Source: Cristatella mucedo
Lineage: Eukaryota; Bryozoa; Phylactolaemata; Cristatellidae
DNA: 64,000 nucleotides
NCBI GenBank assembly: GCA_009760855.2
Contig: WPIO01000048.1
Span: forward strand, 831,501-895,500
Direction: 5' to 3'
Position 1 is the stretch's first letter. Each line of letters starts with the position of its first letter. The notes below the pieces were generated by a model, which did not search any database, was not told where the DNA came from, and saw nothing but the letters and a program-made list of their open reading frames with translations. This document shows positions 32,876-44,499 of the stretch, piece after piece. The position numbers and the translations under genes were made by a program.

Positions 32876-33693
32876 ACTGAGCTGGTGATGACAGAGATGA
32901 GCTTTTGCTCATCTCAAGCTGGAGCTGATCGGCTGGGCAAGCCATCGGCTGCTGGGCCGCTGTCCACCGACTGAAAGTTACTCCTGATGGAAGACTGGGG
33001 CCCCTTACCCAGGTGCATACAGGTACATACCTGCAGTCCTCAATCGTCTTAATTCAGGAACCGCAATCCCGGCAGCCATAGCAGAGGTCAAGCTAATGAC
33101 AGCGTGCGTTTGAATATCCTTTAGAACACGGTTGCACTATCCAGCGTATGTGGTGACGCGGACAGGAGCCAAAAGCTCCGAGGAGCAAACTTGAAATGAT
33201 CGCCGCCATCCGTCAAGTGCCTCTGTACGCAAGAGTTGGCATCGGGACGAGGCCTTTAAAGTGAACCAGCGCTCCACAAAAACTAAAACATAATCTCAGG
33301 AAAAACTCCTAAGTTGGGCAATATTGTTCGACCCTTGGGATAGACCTCACGGTGATTAGCATACTTTGTGCGGACATCGTTTATTGGAAGGCCCAAGTGG
33401 GCTCAGGAGAGGAAAACTCCTGCTCCGAACCGCTTGGTCCCAGTGGCTTCTGTAAAGCGATCGACAGAGATACAGCAGCGCTGGCTTTAACTGTTGCTGA
33501 TGCAGGCGCAAGTTCTCTGCTCGCCTCTGCCCACCATGAAGCAGTGTACGGCAATGCTTCGTGGTGGGCAGAGTTGGGCAGAGCAGAAGTGAGCAGAAGT
33601 GGGCAAAGGTGAGCAGAGGGTGGGCATAGGCGAACCACTGGGTTGCCATACAGCAGATAAAAGCTACAGGTCCATGAAAACTCCAAACGTTTG
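32876..33693. other. No gene recognised; near-perfect hairpin
   Basis: Between two LINE-B copies. Holds the inverted repeat at 33525-33573 and small direct repeats of a 'gtgggca/gtgagca' type after it. Confidence 0.45.
33525..33573. repeat. 19-bp inverted repeat with 11-base loop
   Basis: Left arm 33525-33543, right arm 33555-33573, one mismatch that would be a G-U pair in RNA. Arms contain 'tgcccaccatgaagca' and 'tgcttcgtggtgggca'. Confidence 0.88.
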
Positions 33694-34235
33694 ATTTCAA
33701 CACGATATCGACTTCAAGTTTCTGTCACTCACTTTTAGATCCCATCAGTCTCTGGTTCCAGCCAACCAATCAAAACTACTCCCCTCTGCCAGGCTTGGCA
33801 TCGTACCACCCACTTTTCTGAATCAAATCGTTTAGCTTCAGCTAGTACAAACAAACCTCAAATTCAATGGAGACCGCCGTGCCTTTAGTTCGTATGCTCC
33901 CAAAGCCTGGAGCTCACTCCCGACTTGCGTCACGACATCTCCTGACTTGACAACATTTAACTAAAAACGCACCTATTTATCACAGCATTTAGTGGGTCCA
34001 TGTGATTCGTCGTTTGTGTGCGTATGGGTGCTGACACTGTGCATGCTGCCGCTAACCCTACTTGCATGCTGAGCCCGTGCATGTCACCCCTAACCATGTT
34101 ATTCTTGTTGTTTATTGAGCATGCTACCACTATTCATTTGATCGTGCTTCCTTTGCCGCAAATTTAAAGTACCTAGAAAGACACTGAGTTCTCTGGGGGG
34201 TGCTATATCAAATGCATTATTACAATTATTATCAT
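33694..34235 (+). mobile_element. LINE family B: 3' fragment
   Basis: Starts at the codons for 'HDIDFKFLSLTFRSHQSL', more 3' than the neighbouring copy, so it is a separately truncated insertion. It goes on to 'FSSYAPKAWSSLPTCVTTSP' and 'LKTHLFITAFSGSM', the stop, and the terminal hairpin (34172-34197) with 'gctatatcaaatgcattatt'. Confidence 0.87.
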
Positions 34236-36489
34236 GTTGCATACAGTTGAAACGAAAGGGTTAGCCTGGCGGCCAAAAATGACGCGGCTGGACAGCATCT
34301 TGTCGCTACCGCCCAGCTTTCGCCGGGAAGTATGGCATCGCTTGATGTACTACTTGAATCCGAAACCGGGCTACCAAGTTCGCGATCCTTATCTCTAGGC
34401 ATCGATGCAGAACCGGTCTCCTCCCTCTCTCTCTAAGCCCAGAATATCCTCAGAAAGCCCTACGCCGAGCATTAGGGGCTGAGGCTTTTTGTAGCGCAGA
34501 CAAAGCGGCGCTGCAAAGCTTCCCTCGCAATGATTGATCGAAAGTTCTAAATGCTTTCAAAAGATAATCGGGCCGCAGCGTGCAGTAGTGGCATCTGTTG
34601 TGGCTCGCTGTAGCGGCTCCTGCAGTGGCTCGCTGTAGCGGCTCCGGAACTAAAGTCCTTCGCCACGGCGAGCATAGCCGTGCTAGTCTTTACAGAGACG
34701 CCTAGCGGCAGCTATTGGCAAAGCTAACACCTCGGAGCGAAACTAACGAGTCTGAAATGCACCGCCAATACGCGCAGCCGTGCCGGTAGAGCGCGGCAGC
34801 CACCAGGACTCGGCCTCGGTCTCGCCTCACTCGATGGCGAGACGTGATCTCCATAATCTATTACCTCGGTAACAAGTCCACGTCCTTAACGTCGGCGAAC
34901 GAGCGGTGAAATCCACAGTGAGGCTGGAGGAGCTGCATGTGCGCAGCACCAGCCATAACGAATCACTTACTACTAACCGTCACATCAGATGTCCTTTTAC
35001 GGCCTAAACCATTTAATTATGACATATTCGGCTACTGATGGTTAATAACTCCAGAGCCACTAATAATCTGCCATTGGTTATCTTTTATAATAATCAGTTA
35101 TAATTTTTAGCGCGGCGATAACCTGGCTCATTTAGGATGCAGACATTTCAAAAGGAAACGCCTGCTTATGCAACTCCTCCAGCGACTCTCGTCGGTATAT
35201 GAAGTTCCAATGCTATTTCCGCCTTAGCTCGAAACGCGTCTGCGCTGGCGCTTGTGCCTACAGCAATGCGGCGGTCGCTCGGGTGCGCTCTAGTGCAACG
35301 TGTCGTCCGTCGTTCGGCGTGAGCTGCGGCTTGCTTACGTCGATGCGCGTCGAAAAAATGACGCGAATGACTGAAATGACAAGAGTGACTGATCGCGTCA
35401 TCATAATTCTTCCTTAAATGGGCGGATGACAATGCGAGCAGACCCTTTATGTGTAACTCTTTGAAGCTCAGTATTTTGTGTACCTCTATAATAAGCTAGG
35501 TTTTTAGTACGTTGGCTAGTCCGTTTGTCACAGTCACGGATGTCGCATTTATTGAATACATCGAGTCTTTCATTATGTATTTATTGTAGGCATATTGCAG
35601 TATGGCAATGGTGAGTGTCAAAAAAAGAATGGAAGGGGAGAACATTTTCTAATTTGTACAAGTTCGCACAGTTGAAATTGGACGTTGAAATGCCAGTACT
35701 TGAAAAAAGCCTACAAACTTAAGAGGGAGGTTTTAAAGAGCGACTTTTCCAGCAGCTCGAGCTGTCTGCACTACGACACCCTTTCTTGTCGCCCGAGCAC
35801 TTCCGGCGCCTCCGCTTAGACCGGCAGAGTAGGCGTATTGGAAAGATGCCCCATTTGTGCAATGTGAGTTACATTTGTGTTGCGGTGCTTTGCATTTTAA
35901 CAGATTCGTTGAATGGCTGCGAATTAACGACATACTTTCGATTCGCAGCCAATACGGTTTTTGAATGAATACCAATAGAGATCCCGAAACGAAGAAAGTT
36001 GAAAGTAAGAGGCGTTCTAGCCAGCAGCAGCAGCAGCAGCAGACTTGAGAGACGCCAGAGGAGGCTGCCGAACGGCGTGCTCTGGAGTGGCTGCAGGAAC
36101 GAGCCGCTCTTTCTCCAGCAACGCCAACAGCCTCAACGACGACGGGCTGGAGAAAAAAGAAGCAGCAGAAGCCTCAGAATAATTATTGAAAGTGAAAGAA
36201 TATAATTCACTCATGTAGCCCCCTTACAAGAACTTAGGCTCTAGCCACGTGCTGAACGTATGCCGCAGTGCTTGAGCCGACGACCGCGGTCTTTAAAAGG
36301 CGAACCTTATTACCCATACGCCAATGGCTGGAATATCTATCATGGACCCGTAGCGCTCGAGCTGAAGCCGTTCGCCAGTCACGCCAGCAGCAAAGCAACC
36401 GGAGAGACTGAGGCAGAAGCAGAAGCCACGTGAAACTTGCCGAGATTTTTTATGGGCATAAGCTGGTATTATACCTTTACTGGTTATTT
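34236..36489. other. No gene recognised
   Basis: Contains a 21-base direct repeat 'gtggctcgctgtagcggctc' at 34600 and 34625, an 11-bp inverted repeat (arms 35914-35924 and 35941-35951) and a (CAG)n patch at about 36021-36040. Frames are short. Confidence 0.45.
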
Positions 36490-36622
36490 TGCTGCGCCCC
36501 GGGGACCAAGGTCTGGATGAGGTCGTAGGCTCGAGCCCCGTGGCACATGCGAAGCGCCTGAATATAGAGGTTAGGTTCTCTTGGAGCGCTATGCAAATGA
36601 GTTGTATATTATTTATGTAAGT
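36490..36622 (+). mobile_element. SINE-B copy (3' two thirds)
   Basis: Plus strand: 'accaaggtctggatgaggtc', 'gtaggctcgagccccgtggc', 'acatgcgaagcgcctgaata', then hairpin tail 'ggttaggttctcttggagcg' and 'ctatgcaaatgagttgtata'. This copy shows best how the tRNA-like head is joined to the LINE-like tail. Confidence 0.78.
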
Positions 36623-36829
36623 TTGCGATTATTCAGACACTAAATCTTTGCCATTGAAGTACCGTCACATACAAAGGGCTTATAAACTTTTCCTTTCGCC
36701 ACAGAACCACTTCATTCAATGCACAAATTCCACCACGACCTCACCGGGTAAAATTGTACTCCCGTAAGCGGCGGAACGTTCTTCAATATCCGGGTAGCTT
36801 GCAACTAGCAATCTGCTTTGTATCGATAG

Positions 36830-36972
36830 GAACAATTTATGAGTAATGTGCTCGCACTTCTTGACCCAGGGGTCGTGCATTCGAGCCCTGCGGCAGGGAA
36901 CGCCTCATTGCCCACTGCTGCGAGCAAGAGAGATAGCCGCAACGGCTCTTTTGCCGCTGTATAAATGAGGGA
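36830..36972 (+). mobile_element. SINE-A copy
   Basis: Plus strand: 'tgagtaatgtgctcgcactt' and 'cttgacccaggggtcgtgca' with B-box 'cattcgagccc', middle 'cattgcccactgctgcgagc' and tail 'cgcaacggctcttttgccgc' then 'tgtataaatgaggg'. Confidence 0.75.
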
Positions 36973-37499
36973 TGACTTTCACCTTTTTTGCATTTAGACA
37001 GCAGTCGCTTTCGACGTGCGCGCGGTGTCAAGCTCCTTCTTGCTTTGCGAGTGCTAGTTTGGTCCGCACCGAGATCGATGCAGCAGATCGCGATACAGCA
37101 GATCGCAATGCAGCAGATCGCGACACAGCAGATCGCGACACAGCAGATCGCGACACAGCAGATCGCGACGCAGCAGATCGCGATGCAGCAGATCGCGACG
37201 CAGCAGATTGCAGTGCTGCAGATCGCAACACAGCGGCGACGACGGACGGCACGTTAGTTACGTCAGCTGGCCCAGCGGCTTTGACGCGCTATCCGTGCAG
37301 CGAGCGGCTGATCGAAATGGCGGCTGATCGAAAGCCAGCGCGCCATTCAATTCGACGGTCGCGATCCTGTCGCGACCTGGCACAGCGGCGGCATGCTCGC
37401 GAAAAATGTCTCCCGTCTTCCCGCTCCTTTCGGACCCACAAATCGTCTCGACCGGACATCGGCCATAGAGGCGAATCGCTAGCTCTCCTGCGTCTGTAA
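36972..37499 (+). other. Unassigned 175-codon open frame spanning the minisatellite
   Basis: An ATG at 36972, immediately after the SINE-A tail, opens a frame that runs through the 15-bp minisatellite and on for 90 codons to TAA. The repeat is read as a pentapeptide series of the form A-D-R-D-T or A-D-R-D-A. The C-terminal part is basic (Arg/Ser/His). No family is recognised. The repeat itself cannot produce stops in this phase, so much of the length is explained without selection. Only about 36 codons before and 90 after are independent evidence, and no conserved start context or splice site supports expression. Confidence 0.15.
37066..37230. repeat. 15-bp minisatellite, about 10 units
   Basis: Unit 'cagcagatcgcgaca' starting at 37081, ten registers to 37230, with a degenerate unit at 37066. 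Differences concentrate in the last three bases of the unit (ata, atg, aca, acg). The length is a multiple of three and the unit lacks stops in most phases, so several frames on both strands stay open across it. Confidence 0.95.
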
Positions 37500-40400
37500 C
37501 GCTGACGGCACTGCGGAAATTCTATCTTGTAGACGCGGCTTCAACTGCTAAGTCCTGCTACTGCTTACCTGCTTTTTTTTGACGTCCAAGAAATCGTCAT
37601 CCGTCGCTGCAAGAAACCTTGGTTTTCGAAGCGTTCCGGTTCAAGACGCAAGGGATTTACTCAATAACCCGCTCAGGGCCTAATCAAGTGCCTGAAATAT
37701 TGCGGCCTGAAAAGTTGCGGATCATTGGTGCGCCTCCAACGAGCCAGGGCTTGCATAGCACTACGTAACGGAATTTTTCCTTGGGTGGTGTTATTTCTTT
37801 CTTTCTTCTGCGTGTATTATTGAAAATGCTAATACAAGTATAGAAAATGTGCATTGTTTCCTACAAACTTTGCTAATGTGATCAACGAATGGGATTAACT
37901 TGAAATTGCCGATGAGAAAACCGACATATTCGCATCTCGGGTTACACCTTTGCAGCAAAAAACAAATGAATCGAAATTATTATGCATTCACTCTAACTCC
38001 GTACTAAAATGACCTCTCAAAAGGTTTCAGAAACGTGTAGATGCTCTCGATGATTTGCAGCTACACTTGCAATCGCTTTCTCGAACAAGCCCCCAAATTT
38101 TGTCACCATTCATGTTTTCGCTGACTTCCTTGGTAACGACTTCTCAAGTTCAGTCTAAAATCCCGGCGAAAGTGCTCGCCTCGCTTTAGTGAGATATCAT
38201 CTTCGAGTTTGTCAACGTGCTCATCAATCATATTGCCTCAGAGATACATTCTGCTCCAAATGTTCCTCATAAATCTAAATTAGAGCCTAAATTATGTGCT
38301 CCTAGTTTTCAGCCGTGTGATTATCCATAAGTCGCGAATCGCTGCAACGAAATTACTCCAAGCCACTTCCGTCATTCTGATCAGCTGCTTGGCGAACGCT
38401 GCACACTCTATGATATCGTGTATATGCAATTCAATGAGTTTTCCAGCTGAGTTGACCTTTGCCTCCGACAACCGTGGAAAGACATCTTTGGAGGTACTTA
38501 AATTTTAGCTGACTCACTGACTCACGTCTAGAGCAATGAGAAATCGCTTGATGAGGAATAACTGTGTGCAGTGGTGGCTTTAAAAACTTAGAGGGTCTAC
38601 CAGCGGCTTCCATTTGATGTTCTTACTTACAGAGAATTCGATACCCTGTGGCGAGACCATTTCGTGTTAGTGCGCCTTGGTGTCCCGGCTGCCTCGTAGG
38701 CAAATAAAACCGGGTAACATCGTGGCGCCACCTTGGAGGCCCGTCGGGAACGACACAATTTTTAAGTCTCAAATGATCTACAACCCTTAGTCTCCATACT
38801 TCAAGGCACTCACCAATATCTGAGCACTGGTGTACTGTAGAATTGTTTGAGGTGCACAGAGTGAGCGTAGGGATAGACTGATAGTACTTGTTTTCCTTAT
38901 GAAGCATCATGGCTTAGACGCCCTTGGATAAACTGTCTATGAATTGGTATCATTTCCTTGCGGTGCACGTGATGTATATACATAAATACATATATATATA
39001 TATATATATACACGTAGAGATTGTTCAAGTCTGTCCTATTGGGCAACTACTATATGTCTTTCTCTCCTAAACTGCATCTTCGAAATTAGACCCAATATCT
39101 GAAAATCTTCCTCGCTGTCTACCTTGCTTTTCTCCCCTGAAAATGGCCTATCCCTCTCCGTAGGGCTGGAAACGGTTAGCTCGGGGCAATGCGGTGCTAG
39201 GGCGATTGATAAAGAAGTGCGTGGATGAAGGATACGAGGGGCGCGCTCTTACTAATTCGGCGTTTGAAAAGGTTCGCCGTTTAGAAGTACAAGTTAGTCG
39301 AGTGGTCGGTCGGTTCCCGCTAGATTCTTGGGATAGAAAACTTCACGTCTCTTTTCTCCCCTGTATAAATCTGTAAGAATTCCAGAATTAGATAAATTAT
39401 AAAAATTATATTTCACACTATCTTTAATATTGTGCAAGAACCTCTATCTAGAGAGCAGCAATTGTTCACCTCACCGCCAAGACTGCTCGTGCAGTGTTTG
39501 CACGTGAAATGAGGTGTCCAAGGCTTGTATTGATCCCCGTCAGGTATGCCGAAGTAGGATTTGCAGTCTCGCACATCTTAACAGACGCTTTCTCGGAGTA
39601 CTTTTTCGCTCTTGTCTTGACAGATTGTCCGCGTACGTATCAAAATGCATCCGGTGGGTGCAAGCAAACTCTTTAGGACATATCAATCAACTAGCTGGCT
39701 ATTCACTATTCTTTTACTCTTGCTATAACGTAAACTCCGACATTCGTTTAAGGCACCTGCAGTTTTAAACTTCTATGGACACTTCTCCGTAGTAGTATCT
39801 GCGCCTAGCCCTCACTAATTCGGCTAGCCGCATAACGCGTGTTATATGTGCGAACCTGACGCCCGCTTCCTGCCATCTAGCAAATCCAGAGAACTTCTTG
39901 TTATCCTGTAACAGAAAATCTGGAGAATTTCAAAATATCTTTGTCCCAATCCCAGAAGCAAATTTTGGTGTGTGGGACAATAGCCATGTTCTATTTAATT
40001 TATGCATAAGGAATTAGGGAAAAGTGCTTTGTACCAACGACAAAGATTGAAATCTCTAACCAAGTGTGCTCTAGATAAACCGGCGCCGCGCTTGAAACGC
40101 AAATTCTCTAACCACACATAGTATGCAAGCATTTCTTCTGAGACAGTGCTTCTCAGAACAGCGAGTGCTATTTTTAGCCTTGCCAAGCCTCCGCCATTCA
40201 GTAGTATAGTTTGACATTCTCTTAGCGGCAGGTACGCGATACCACGCAGAACACCGAAGCGGGCTCAAAGACGTTTATTCATTCGGACGCCGCAGCGGGC
40301 CAGTACGCGACTGTCCTGTCCCGGCGTCCTCGACCTGACTCCCTGGCCTTTGCCGCCCGTTACTTATATATCACTGCCATAAATCGCAACAACCCATAGT

Positions 40401-40517
40401 CCAACTACGGTGTCATCAACTCAAAATAGCTGCAAGTAGCGAGCAGAAGCTCTCGCGCGAATCTTTGCAAAGCTCCCGGCTATGACGGATTCGACGGCCA
40501 GCAGTTCGGGCTGTACA
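37500..40517. other. No gene recognised
   Basis: About 3 kb of moderately AT-rich DNA. A short (TA)n lies at 38989-39011. Frames reach about 95 codons (38623-38910 minus; 39194-39376 plus) without known homology. Confidence 0.5.
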
Positions 40518-40680
40518 CTGGGCCGTGATAGACCAGGAGGCAAGGTGCTCGCTCTTCACGATCGAGGTCGCGGGTTCGAATCCTGCAGCGGGCGATCCTT
40601 TACTGTCAACTGCAAGCGGCGGTGAACGCCGTTAAGGCTCTTCTGCCGCTATACAAATGAGGCTGTTGAATCAGCTAACA
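40518..40680 (+). mobile_element. SINE-A reference copy
   Basis: The best plus-strand copy. A-box-like 'tagaccaggagg' (40529-40540), then 'caaggtgctcgctcttcacg', B-box 'ggttcgaatcc' (40573-40583), 'tgcagcgggcgatcctttac', a middle 'tgcaagcggcggtgaacgcc', and the tail 'gttaaggctcttctgccgct' with 'atacaaatgaggctgttgaa'. In this class, polymerase III transcribes from the internal boxes and a partner LINE supplies reverse transcriptase. No tRNA secondary structure or anticodon arm is preserved well enough to call a functional tRNA. Confidence 0.82.
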
Positions 40681-43138
40681 TTAATATACAGGCCGCCCAC
40701 TGTGTGTGCCCGAAAGCCTCCGCGACCGTCTTGGCCCGCTTTGCGCACCGATTCGCTGTCGCACTCGACGGACGCACCGACGAACTACTTCGCGGAGCCC
40801 CGTGGCGAGATTTGGGCGCCCGCCAGAGTGCCGCCTTGCTCGCGGCACTCGACTGTGGCTCGCCGTGCTAGCCGGCCCAGATGCGCGGTCGCCCCCCCTC
40901 ACCGTGGTGAACCGAGGCCGTCGCGTCCCCTCTGCCGCCGCTGTCCTGGTCAGCTGCTGGCCCGCGCGAGGATGGACGCACGGGGGGGGGGAGTGGAGAG
41001 CCAGCGCGTCTCTGCGGACCGTGCGGCGCTCGCGCAGTTCGGGCGATCGGGCTGCCGGCAGCGGCGGCTGCGCCATTGGTCAGCGCGCGGCGCGCGACCG
41101 GCGAATTCTGGCCGCGCCACCTCGTCGATCTTTCCGTCCGACGGCCAGTTTCCGGCGGCGGGTGGCGCTCGTGAGCTGTCGCCATTTTTGCCCCGCACCT
41201 TTTTGCGCAGCCCGCTTTGTGCGCGCGGGAATTTCGCCGCCGTCGCGGCCAAAGCCAAAGACTTGACGGATCGATGTGCGACGTTACAACGTGCGATGAC
41301 AGGCACACGCGAATCTTTATTTAGTCATCGGTCGCGGGCTGGCGCTGTAGGTGTATGGGAGGGGGTATGCGGCTGGACTCAGCCGGGCGCGCGCTCGACA
41401 GCATCGAAATCGCTTCGTTGGTGCGAATGACGCGCGGTAGGCGGCAACCGCGAGCTCCGGCGTGGCAATGCCGATCCGCGCGCGTGCGCGGGTGCGCGAG
41501 CAGGACGCGGGCCGCGTCGCCTTCGGGGAGGCGGGCGCGTCCGACGCTCGTTCATTCGAAGCTCTTCCGGCGCCCGCCGTTAACGGTTCGCGAGCAATCG
41601 GTCGGTTCGCTTGAGTACAGCGAGCGCTGCCACGAACGAGCGTCGGCTCACTCCAGTCTGCCGATCGGGCTCGTACTGGGAGTGTCACATCCGGAAACGA
41701 GCCGCTTCAATAGCGGGTGCGACTTCATAGAGGTCTCGTCTTATCCGCCGAACTCACCGGAAGAAGTGAGAAAACTAGCTAAGCTCAAAGCCTCGCTTTT
41801 AATTTAGGAGAGCGCCGCAAACAAATCAAGGTGCGAGTAATCTCGTTTTTGCCGAAGTCCAGCGGGCGAAGGCGCTTTCGTGACGCAGGGGACGCAGGGA
41901 CACCGAGGCGGCACGAACACGTGGCAGGGGGCGGGCAGTCTAGGCGTGAACAGTAGTGCTCCTACTGCGACAACGGCCTCTGCTGAACAGTTGAGATCAG
42001 CGTCTTCATAAGGTAGGACGGCGCTCGCAGGCTTCCATGTTTACAGCATGCCAACGTTAGACTGTGCACGGTTATTCGAGCCAGCAATCCACGAGCACGC
42101 AGACGTCCCGCCGCCACCTCCGCCGCCAGGTGGCGTTCGCACTGCCATGCGTCTGCGGCGGCGCCGCTGCTGCAGGCGCTAGACAGCTAACAGATTACGA
42201 CGGCATATCTACAAGCGGCCTTTGAAGCTCTGACGACCGTGCGATCGGGACTTATCTAAAACACCATTAAGTCGAAGTTGGGAGGCGTCCGACCATTTTG
42301 CAATCACCTCAGCCCAACCCGGATTCCCCGTTTTTTGACAGCAAGCTTCCGTTTACGTCGTTCGCTACCCGCCGCACGCGCCACCTCGGTCAGCACACTC
42401 CGGCACCCTTGACCCTTGACCTCGCGATAGCAGCGAACTCGCGCGCATTTGGCGGTCGGAGAAACCGACGCGAAAGGGCGAAGAAAGAGCGCAGAGCGTC
42501 GTGCGTCGGCCTTAGGCAGCGGGGGAGGGAGGGACTGCTGCGAGGACTGCTTAGTTACAAGCAGGCCGGCGGCTGATCCGAGATTCCAATATCTTCTGCC
42601 CGCACCGCCACGCTGGCGATTGGCCCTTGACCCTTGAACCCCGTACAGACAGCGACGACTGCCGACAGTCGACGGGTCGTCGTATTCTACTGGCTCTGCA
42701 AGCGTGACGATTCGGTCGCTTCGATCGCATTTTCATTTCGTAGCAGCAGGCTCGTCTGGCAATATGGCCACCTTGCGAGTACAGGTCGGATCCGCCTGCT
42801 GCCCAAGACGGCGCGAGGGACAGACGCTCCCGCATCCAATGTGAAGGATATTCGCCTCAGTGCGGTGCGATAAGCCGGCTCACGTTTTGCACGCGCGAAA
42901 TTAATGTCTTTTAAAACTATTTTTAAAGGCGCTGCTCGTAGCTCCCGAGTAAACAGCAATGGAGGCGCTATGCTATTGAAATGCGGCAGTCGCTGATATG
43001 CGAGCGAGCCTCTGGCGTCGAGGGATAGCAAGTTCGTTCGCAAGACCGCCGGGGCCCTATATCATTCCATTGTAGTGGGAAAAGGCCGCGAAAGCACGCC
43101 AAAGCGAGCCGACGAGCGCCGCCCGACGAGCCCCTGGT

Positions 43139-43262
43139 AATATTTATATATTATATTATATTAAATGGTATTTATTTAAATTAAATTATATTATATTATT
43201 AAATATTATATATGTGATATTTATTATATATATATTTATTTTATTATATTGTATTATATTAT
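43139..43262. repeat. AT-rich low-complexity island
   Basis: Degenerate 'tatta/ttata' units forming about 120 bp of nearly pure A+T inside otherwise GC-rich DNA. Confidence 0.9.
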
Positions 43263-43534
43263 CCGCCCTCCGCCACTGCCTGGGCTGTTTCGTTCGACGT
43301 CTACGATCTTGGCACGGCAGTGACCTAGGTTCGGCTCCGACTGAAGGGAATCGACTGCGACGCCGCAGTCCTCGTTGCTCGTAGCGTTTGAAACTAAATT
43401 TGGAAAACGGAAATTGCTTTCACTCCGCTACTGCTAGCGCGATCGTCGGCGCGGGGTCGTCCCTAGCTCCCGCGGAATCGAGCGACCACTCCAGCCTCAC
43501 TCTCGCTCCAGACAGCGAGTCTCGGATCGTGTCC

Positions 43535-43760
43535 GACCAATGAGCGAGAGCGCCAGCTCATCGGCTTCGGTGACGCGCTTGCGCGGGGCCGAGCCGCGCA
43601 CCGGATGGACTTTTGGGAACGGGCGACCACCCACGAATTCGCCACGACGTCCCCACCCACCTGCGCATTCTCGTTGCCATTCGCACTCTCGTCCGCTGCT
43701 TAGGGGCAGCCGGTTGAAGTTGGAATAAATGCGATGCAGCGCCAATGGGCGGGGGCCGAC
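43535..43760. promoter_or_regulatory. CCAAT/GC-box cluster, candidate promoter
   Basis: CCAAT at about 43537 ('gaccaatgagcg') and 43742 ('gccaatgggcgggggcc', where CCAAT and GC box adjoin), within dense CpG. This spacing and composition are typical of animal CpG-island promoters. No transcript or start site can be shown from sequence. Confidence 0.3.
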
Positions 43761-43798
43761 GTCGACGAGAATGCGCTTGTTTAGACGCGGGCGCGTCG

Positions 43799-43823
43799 GC
43801 GCGCGCGCGCGCGCGGCGCGCGC
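43799..43823. repeat. Alternating (GC)n tract
   Basis: Twenty-five bases of GC alternation with one GG step. Sequences of this kind favour Z-DNA. Confidence 0.85.
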
Positions 43824-44499
43824 ACGGCGGCTGGCGTTTATAGTAAACAGTCGTAATTCGCGTAAACGTAAACGCGACACGGCAGATGTCGCGACTTTTT
43901 CCCTGGCAAGAGGGGAAGCCCGACAGGAACGCAGACGGAGAGACCGACTGGTTAGACGGAAGGTTTTTTCCGCCCCGCCTCTTCCGCTGGCACCCCGCCC
44001 GCTCGCGCTGCCCCTTCGGAGGCGGTCGGTGCGCGCCTGCGCAAACGTATTGATGGCAGGCGGGCGGGCGGGCGGGCAGGCGGTCGCAGCTAGGAATGGC
44101 TGCGCGTGACGCGACGAGCGCGGCGGTGGCGGATATCGGTTGGAATCGACGGGCGAACGATGCAGCGCCGACGACGACGGTTTCCGGTTGCGCCGCGCGC
44201 GCTTTTCGTCCGGCTCGGCCAATACTTGCAGGCGCTGACCGACGCACCTGTAAGCTAAGGCGAGCAGCCAAACTGACCGCGAGCATGTGTGCGGCATGCT
44301 CTGGGAAGTCATCGTCCTGTACTGCTCGGAGGGCGGAGGCGCGCCTTTGGATGCGTGCACAGCAACGGTGGTAGATGAATATGCTAAATTTCAATGACTT
44401 AATAATAACTTACTCCGGCTAAAAAGGAAGTGGCCGCATCACAATTTCGATTCGCTTCGTTTATGTTAATATAAAAGGTTAATATAAAATTCATTTGCA

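Larger units (their letters stand above)
40681..44399. other. GC-rich, CpG-rich block with promoter-like motifs, no recognised gene
   Basis: Contains an oligo-G run (40981-40990), inverted CCAAT motifs at about 41076 and 42610, direct CCAAT at 43537 and 43742, a GC box ('gggcggggg') at 43748, alternating GC at 43799-43823, (GGGC)n at about 44061-44085, and a striking AT-rich insert at 43139-43262. Frames of 287 and 278 codons overlap on the same (minus) strand in different phases. Their coexistence argues that stop-free length here reflects base composition rather than selection. Confidence 0.5.

Noticed and set aside
37066-37230. CRISPR-like array
   Set aside because: The 15-bp units are contiguous without spacers and the context is an animal genome.
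38623-38910. 95-codon minus-strand frame with protein-like composition
   Set aside because: No recognisable family, short, and without supporting signals.
40518-40600. Possible tRNA gene (good B-box and A-box)
   Set aside because: No acceptor or anticodon stem can be formed convincingly, and the same sequence recurs with a LINE-like tail, which makes it a SINE.
43300-43372. Another tRNA-SINE head ('gacctaggttcggctccg')
   Set aside because: Only a weak B-box; no A-box, middle or tail typical of SINE-A or SINE-B.
43497-44394. Two overlapping minus-strand frames of 287 and 278 codons
   Set aside because: They share the same DNA in different phases, are Arg/Ala/Ser-rich, match nothing known and lie in GC-rich DNA where stops are rare. 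The longer one starts at GTG, which is not expected for an animal gene.
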